A DNA stretch of 64,000 nt from assembly GCA_943332615.1 (NCBI GenBank), contig CALQQB010000009.1:27512-91511 (forward strand). Reading direction: 5' to 3'. Positions 59,136 to 64,000 of this stretch are shown in pieces. The notes beneath the pieces were generated by a model that did no database searches, was not told the origin of the DNA, and saw only the letters and a list, made by a program, of their open reading frames with translations. How positions within the stretch are numbered: the stretch's first letter is position 1; each line of letters opens with the position of its first letter. The stretch is from Phenylobacterium deserti (GTDB lineage: Bacteria > Pseudomonadota > Alphaproteobacteria > Caulobacterales > Caulobacteraceae). Both the position numbers and the translations under genes were made by a program.

Positions 59136-60481
59136 GTCCCCGCCTTCTTCGCGCCCATCCGCTCGCGGAACCGCTTGGCCCAGCCAGCCTTCTCCGCCTG
59201 CATCCCACGCGCCAGGGCCAGGGCGTCCGGCGACACCTCGTCGGTGATCACCGAGCCCGATCCCACATAGGCCCCCGCCCCGATCCGGATCGGGGCGACG
59301 AGCGACGCGTTCGAGCCGATGAAGGCGTTATCGCCCACGTGGGTCTCATATTTGAAGAAGCCGTCGTAGTTGCAGAAGATCGTCCCGGCCCCGATGTTCG
59401 CGCCGGCCCCCACCGAGCCGTCGCCAAGGTAAGCCAGGTGGTTGGCCTTGGCGCCCGCGCCCACCGCCACGTTCTTCACCTCGACGAAATTGCCGATGTG
59501 CGCCCCGGCCCCGATCGCCGCCCCGGGCCGCAACCGCGCATAGGGGCCGACCAGGGCGCCTTCGCCAACCGTGGCGCCCTCCAGGTGGCTGAACGCCCGG
59601 ATCACCGCCCCGGTGGCCACCTTCACGCCGGGCGCGAAGACCACATAGGGCTCGATCGTGGCGCCCGGCGCGATCGCCGTATCCCAGGCGAAGAACACGG
59701 TCTCCGGCGCGGTCATGGCCACGCCCTCGCTCAGGAAATGATCCCGCCGCCGCCGCTGGAACACCGCCTCGGCCTGCGCCAGCTGCATCGGCGTGTCGGC
59801 GCCCATCACCGCGCTCTCCGGCGCGATATTGGCGCGGACCAGGGCGTCCTCGTGGGTGGCCTCGGCGATAATGTCCGTGAGGAAGTACTCGTTCTTCGGG
59901 TTCTCGTTCTTCACCCGGCCCAGCCAGCGGAACAGGTCCGCGCGTCCGGCCAGGTACATGCCGGCGTTGCAGGTCCGGACGGCCCTGACCTCGTCGCTCG
60001 CCTGACTGGGCTCGACCACCCGCATCACATGGCCATCCGCGCCACGCAGGATGCGACCGTAGAGCAGGGGGTCCACCGGCTCGAACCCCATGATCGCCAG
60101 CTGCGTGCCGTTGCGGCGCAGGGTGAACAGGTGCTCCAGGTCGCTCGCCTGCAGCAGCGGGCAATCGCCGTTCACCACCAGCACATCGCCGTCGAAATCG
60201 GCCAGGGCGTCCTTGGCGCACATCACCGCGTGACCGGTGCCTTGCGGCGGATTTTGCAGTACCGGCGCGGCCTCGCCCAGCCGACGGACCACCAGCGCGC
60301 GCACTTCGGGACTGTGATCGCCGACGATCACATGGATCCGCTCGCATCCCGTGGCCTGGACGGCGTCGATCACCCGGTCGAGCAGGCTGCGGCCGCCCAC
60401 CTTGTGCAGCACCTTGGGGAGCTTGGACTTCATCCGCGTGCCCTGACCGGCAGCCATGATCACAGCGGCTCTGGCGGTCAT
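59132..60481 (-). CDS. glmU: bifunctional UDP-N-acetylglucosamine diphosphorylase / glucosamine-1-phosphate N-acetyltransferase
   Basis: [40 protein letters not shown]; left-handed beta-helix repeats; [31 protein letters not shown]. Confidence 0.97.
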   Translation of the reverse strand: MTARAAVIMAAGQGTRMKSKLPKVLHKVGGRSLLDRVIDAVQATGCERIHVIVGDHSPEVRALVVRRLGEAAPVLQNPPQGTGHAVMCAKDALADFDGDVLVVNGDCPLLQASDLEHLFTLRRNGTQLAIMGFEPVDPLLYGRILRGADGHVMRVVEPSQASDEVRAVRTCNAGMYLAGRADLFRWLGRVKNENPKNEYFLTDIIAEATHEDALVRANIAPESAVMGADTPMQLAQAEAVFQRRRRDHFLSEGVAMTAPETVFFAWDTAIAPGATIEPYVVFAPGVKVATGAVIRAFSHLEGATVGEGALVGPYARLRPGAAIGAGAHIGNFVEVKNVAVGAGAKANHLAYLGDGSVGAGANIGAGTIFCNYDGFFKYETHVGDNAFIGSNASLVAPIRIGAGAYVGSGSVITDEVSPDALALARGMQAEKAGWAKRFRERMGAKKAGT

Positions 60482-60591
60482 GCAGGGTCTCCTCGGGGCC
60501 GTCGTTGAGTCTTGTCTCGCCCCTGGCTTAGCAAGCCTTGTGACGGGGCGCGACAACGGGCTAGCGTCCGCGCCTTGTCTGGGGAGTCTTC

Positions 60592-62871
60592 ATGAAGTCC
60601 GTCTCGCGTCTCGCCATCCTGCTCGCCGCCACCGCGCTCTGCGCGGCCGCCCCCGCCATCGTCCAGGCCGCGCCCGACAAGGCCCTGGAGGCAAAGTTCG
60701 ACGCGATGATCAGCCCTGCCGAGATGGACGGCTGGCTCAAGACCCTGGCGGCCGAGCCCAACCATGTGGGCAGCGCCCACGGCAAGGCCAATGCCGACCT
60801 CACCCTGGCGCTGTTCAAGTCCTGGGGCTGGGACGCGAAAATAGAGACCTTCTGGGTGCTTTATCCAACCCCTATCGAGGTCGCTATCGAACTGACCGCC
60901 GGCCCCGGCGCGCCGTTCAAGGCTACCCTGACCGAAGCCCCGATCCCCGGCGACGAGACCTCCTCCCGGATCAAGGACGAACTGCCGGCCTATGTGGCCT
61001 TCCAGGGCGACGGCGATGTCACCGCGCCGCTGGTCTACGTGAACTACGGCATGCCCGCGGACTACGACGCGCTTGAGCGCCTGGGCGTCTCGGTGCAGGG
61101 CAAGATCGTCATCGCCCGCTACGGCGCCGGCTGGCGCGGCCTGAAGCCCAAGCTGGCGCAGGAGCACGGCGCGGTCGGCGCGATCATCTATTCCGACCCG
61201 CGCGACGACGGCTATTCCACCGACGACGTCTATCCGAAGGGCGCCTCGCGCCCGCCGCAAGGTTTCCAGCGCGGCTCGGTGGCCGACATGACCACCTTCC
61301 CCGGCGACCCGACCACGCCGGGCTACGGCTCGACCAAGGACGCCAAGCGTCTGACGCGGCAGGAAAGTCCGACGATCCTGAAGATCCCGACCCTGCCCTT
61401 GTCCTATGGCGACGCCACCGTGCTGCTGCGGTCGCTAGACGGCCCGGTGGCCCCGCCCGCCTGGCGGGGCAGCCTGCCGATCACCTACCACGTCGGCGGC
61501 GGCAGTGAAGCGAAAGGCGGGGGCGGCGGCCAGGTCCACCTGAAGGTGGTCTCCGACTGGAGCCTGAAGCCCGCCTACGATGTTATCGCCACGCTGAAGG
61601 GCAAGGTCGCCCCCGACGAATGGATCATCCGCGGCAACCACCGCGACGGCTGGGTGTTCGGCGCCTCCGATCCTCTGTCCGGCCACGTGGCCATGATGGG
61701 CGAGGCCAAGGCCCTGGGCGCACTCTACAAGGGCGGCTGGAAGCCCAAACGCACCATCGTCTACACCAGCTGGGACGCGGAAGAGCCGATGCTGCTGGGC
61801 TCCACCGAATGGGCCGAGACCCATGCCGAGGAGTTGAAGACGAAAGCCGTCGCGTACATCAACTCCGACTCCAACGCGCGGGGCTTCCTGGGCGTCGGCG
61901 GCAGCCATTCCCTGCAGCATTTCGTCAATGAGGTGGCCGCCGATGTGACCGACCCGCAGACCGGCGTCTCGGTCCGCGACCGCTTGCGGGCCAACCTGGC
62001 CGTCCAGGCCGCCGAGAACCCGACCAACCCGCGCGCCGTGGCCCAGGGCCGCCTCGCCGCCGACCCGACCAAAGACCTGCCGATCGAGGCGCTGGGCTCG
62101 GGCTCGGACTATTCGAGCTTCCTGCAGAACCTGGGCCTGGCCACCCTCAACCTCGGCTTCGGCGGCGAGGGTTCGGACGGCGGCGTCTACCACTCGGCCT
62201 ACGACACGTATGAGCACCACACCCGGTTCGTGGACCCCGGCATGGCCTACTCCGGCGCCCTGGCCAAGGTCACCGGCCGCATGGTCATGCGCCTGGCCGA
62301 CGCCGACACCCCCGTGCAGCGCTACGGCGACTTTGCCGACACCGTGTCAGGCTATCTGGACGAGGTGAAGCGGCTTGCCGAGGCCAAGCGCGACGAGGCC
62401 GCGCAGCGCACCCGCCTGCTGGCCGCCGGCGCCTACAGGCTCGCCGACGACCCGACCGTCTCGCGCGGCGACCCCGCCCCGCTGCCGGCCTCGCCGAAGC
62501 TGGACTTCGGGCCGATGGACCGCGCGGTCGCCAGACTGAAGGCCAGCGCCACCGCCTTCGACCAGACCCTCTCGACCAAGGGCGCCACGCTCAGTTCCGC
62601 CCAGAAGAAGAGGCTGGACGCCGCCCTGATGCCTCTCGAGCAGAAGCTGCTGCGCGACAAGGGTCTGCCGTTCCGCCCCTGGTACAAGAACATGATCTAT
62701 GCGCCCGGCCGCTTCACCGGCTACGGCGCCAAGACCCTGCCCGGCGTGCGCGAGGCGATCGAGGAACGGCGGTTCGACGACGCCGCCACCTACATTGGCC
62801 TGACCGCCGAGGCGCTCACCGACTATGCGGCGGGCCTGGACGCGGCGACCGCGGTGATCAATGGCGGCTAA
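60592..62871 (+). CDS. M28-family peptidase (glutamate carboxypeptidase II/transferrin-receptor-like)
   Basis: Signal peptide; DEWIIRGNHRDGWVFGASDPLSGHVAMMGEAKALG; YTSWDAEEPMLLGSTEWAE; GSGSDYSSFLQNLG; YHSAYDTYEHHTRFVDP. Confidence 0.95.
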   Translation: MKSVSRLAILLAATALCAAAPAIVQAAPDKALEAKFDAMISPAEMDGWLKTLAAEPNHVGSAHGKANADLTLALFKSWGWDAKIETFWVLYPTPIEVAIELTAGPGAPFKATLTEAPIPGDETSSRIKDELPAYVAFQGDGDVTAPLVYVNYGMPADYDALERLGVSVQGKIVIARYGAGWRGLKPKLAQEHGAVGAIIYSDPRDDGYSTDDVYPKGASRPPQGFQRGSVADMTTFPGDPTTPGYGSTKDAKRLTRQESPTILKIPTLPLSYGDATVLLRSLDGPVAPPAWRGSLPITYHVGGGSEAKGGGGGQVHLKVVSDWSLKPAYDVIATLKGKVAPDEWIIRGNHRDGWVFGASDPLSGHVAMMGEAKALGALYKGGWKPKRTIVYTSWDAEEPMLLGSTEWAETHAEELKTKAVAYINSDSNARGFLGVGGSHSLQHFVNEVAADVTDPQTGVSVRDRLRANLAVQAAENPTNPRAVAQGRLAADPTKDLPIEALGSGSDYSSFLQNLGLATLNLGFGGEGSDGGVYHSAYDTYEHHTRFVDPGMAYSGALAKVTGRMVMRLADADTPVQRYGDFADTVSGYLDEVKRLAEAKRDEAAQRTRLLAAGAYRLADDPTVSRGDPAPLPASPKLDFGPMDRAVARLKASATAFDQTLSTKGATLSSAQKKRLDAALMPLEQKLLRDKGLPFRPWYKNMIYAPGRFTGYGAKTLPGVREAIEERRFDDAATYIGLTAEALTDYAAGLDAATAVINGG

Positions 62872-63574
62872 CGACCGGCTGGCAGGCGCCACCATCGCCT
62901 TTGACCTCGACGGCACCCTGGTCGATACCGCCCCGGACCTGGTGGGCACGCTGAACGTGCTGCTGGCGGCGGAGGGCCTGTCACCCCTGCCCCTGGCCGA
63001 GGCGCGCCCGTTCATCGGTCGCGGCGCCCGCTGGCTGATCGAGCGCGGTTTCGCGGCCGCTGGCGCCCCGTTGGACCCGGCCCGCATCCAGGACCTGTTC
63101 GAACGTTTCATCGCCCACTACGAGGCCCACATCGCCGATGAGAGCCGCCCGTTCCCCGGCTGCGTGGCCGCCCTGGACGCGCTCCGGGCCCAGGGCGCGC
63201 GCCTCGCCGTCTGCACCAACAAGCTGACCGGCCTCTCGCGCACCCTGCTCGACGCCCTGGACCTCAGCGGCCACTTCCACGCCGTGATCGGCGCCGACTC
63301 CACGCCGGCCATCAAGCCCGACCCCCGGCATCTGGAAGCGGCGGTCGCCGCGGCCGGGGGCTCGATGGACCGCGCGATCCTGGTCGGAGACGCCGCCACC
63401 GACGCCGGCGCCGCCCGCGCCGCGGGCGCCGGCCTGATCCTCGTCACCTTCGGCTACACCGAGACCCCCGCCGCCGACCTGGCCCCCGACATCCTCATCG
63501 ACCACTTCGACCTGCTGCCCGCCGCCTGCCTGCGGCTGCTGGACGCTTGCGGCGCAGGACCCAAGCAGCTATAG
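62861..63574 (+). CDS. gph: HAD-superfamily phosphoglycolate phosphatase
   Basis: TIAFDLDGTLVDTAPDLVGTLN; RLAVCTNKLTGLSRTLLD; KPDPRHLEAAVAAAGG; LVGDAATDAGAARAAGAG. Confidence 0.94.
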   Translation: MAANDRLAGATIAFDLDGTLVDTAPDLVGTLNVLLAAEGLSPLPLAEARPFIGRGARWLIERGFAAAGAPLDPARIQDLFERFIAHYEAHIADESRPFPGCVAALDALRAQGARLAVCTNKLTGLSRTLLDALDLSGHFHAVIGADSTPAIKPDPRHLEAAVAAAGGSMDRAILVGDAATDAGAARAAGAGLILVTFGYTETPAADLAPDILIDHFDLLPAACLRLLDACGAGPKQL

Positions 63575-63593
63575 CCGCCGCCTTCCTGAAGGC

Positions 63594-63668
63594 GGATGCG
63601 TAGCTCAGCGGGAGAGCACCTCGTTCACACCGAGGGGGTCACAGGTTCAATCCCTGTCGCATCCACCA
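63594..63668 (+). tRNA. tRNA-Val (anticodon CAC)
   Basis: Acceptor GGATGCG/CGCATCC-A-CCA; D-arm TAGCTCAGCGGGAGAGCA; anticodon arm CCTCG-TTCACAC-CGAGG; T-arm ACAGG-TTCAATC-CCTGT. Confidence 0.95.
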
Positions 63669-63730
63669 CTTTTCTCTAAGCCCTTCAAACGCTTACGGCT
63701 TCTCCCCATCGAGGGGCCGGAAGAGCGTGT

Positions 63731-63835
63731 TTGCTGCACCAACGTGGTTCACAATCGTGCCTCCGAGGATGTGGCAACACGTTGTGACGAAAGGGGTTTT
63801 CACCCCTCCGGTTGCTGCACCAGTGTGGTTCACAA
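63731..63835. repeat. Pair of 24-bp direct repeats downstream of tRNA-Val
   Basis: TTGCTGCACCAACGTGGTTCACAA (63731-63754) and TTGCTGCACCAGTGTGGTTCACAA (63812-63835), differing at two positions. Confidence 0.85.
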
Positions 63836-63925
63836 ACCGTCCGAAACGGCCTCGTCACCGTCGTCACGGACACGGCAAGATTCGGGGCGCCGACACTCGG
63901 GCCTGACCGTCAGGGGGAGGGTCTT

Positions 63926-64000
63926 CTATCTTCGGATGAGGGTGCCGAGATCGTTGGAGGAGACGGTCGGGCGAACGCACATGTGGCGGTCGTTGGGGAC
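63926..64000 (-). CDS. possible 3' end of a CDS entering from the right edge
   Basis: Reverse frame ...VPNDRHMCVRPTVSSNDLGTLIRR*; too short to classify. Confidence 0.3.
   Translation of the reverse strand, partial: VPNDRHMCVRPTVSSNDLGTLIRR

Noticed and set aside
1-64000. CRISPR array, prophage, toxin-antitoxin or defence system
   Set aside because: No regularly spaced repeat array, Cas, phage structural, integrase, restriction-modification or toxin-antitoxin gene signature was recognised in the ORF translations.

Overview
GC-rich alphaproteobacterial chromosome segment. Gene content and codon usage look Caulobacterales/Phenylobacterium-like, but this is inference because no search was run. 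It is densely coding and rich in acyl-CoA and xenobiotic metabolism: six crotonase-fold proteins, several SDRs, three GST-family proteins, a CoA-transferase, a MatB-like ligase, and MDR and LLM oxidoreductases. It also carries three TonB-dependent receptors (two are tandem paralogs), an RTX calcium-binding protein, and housekeeping genes (ppc, class II DAHP synthase, gor, rpiA, glmU, gph, rlmJ, tRNA-Val). The most notable signals are not ordinary genes. (1) An inverted-repeat element between a divergent ligase/amidase pair has perfect 30-bp arms that contain the SD-like sequence and start codon of both genes. (2) A glutathione peroxidase gene is bracketed by two copies of a different inverted-repeat element with conserved arms and unrelated cores. 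(3) An RTX gene lies in a scarred interval, with an internally deleted and frameshifted feruloyl-CoA-synthase-like remnant on one side, a truncated glycosyltransferase-like start on the other, and short mobile-element-like repeats near both. (4) A small membrane protein is interrupted by one in-frame TAA. (5) Two tandem TonB receptors share their upstream leader architecture. No CRISPR array, rRNA operon, intact transposase or prophage was seen. I found no clear new multi-gene system; the repeat elements and the scarred RTX locus are the best leads.
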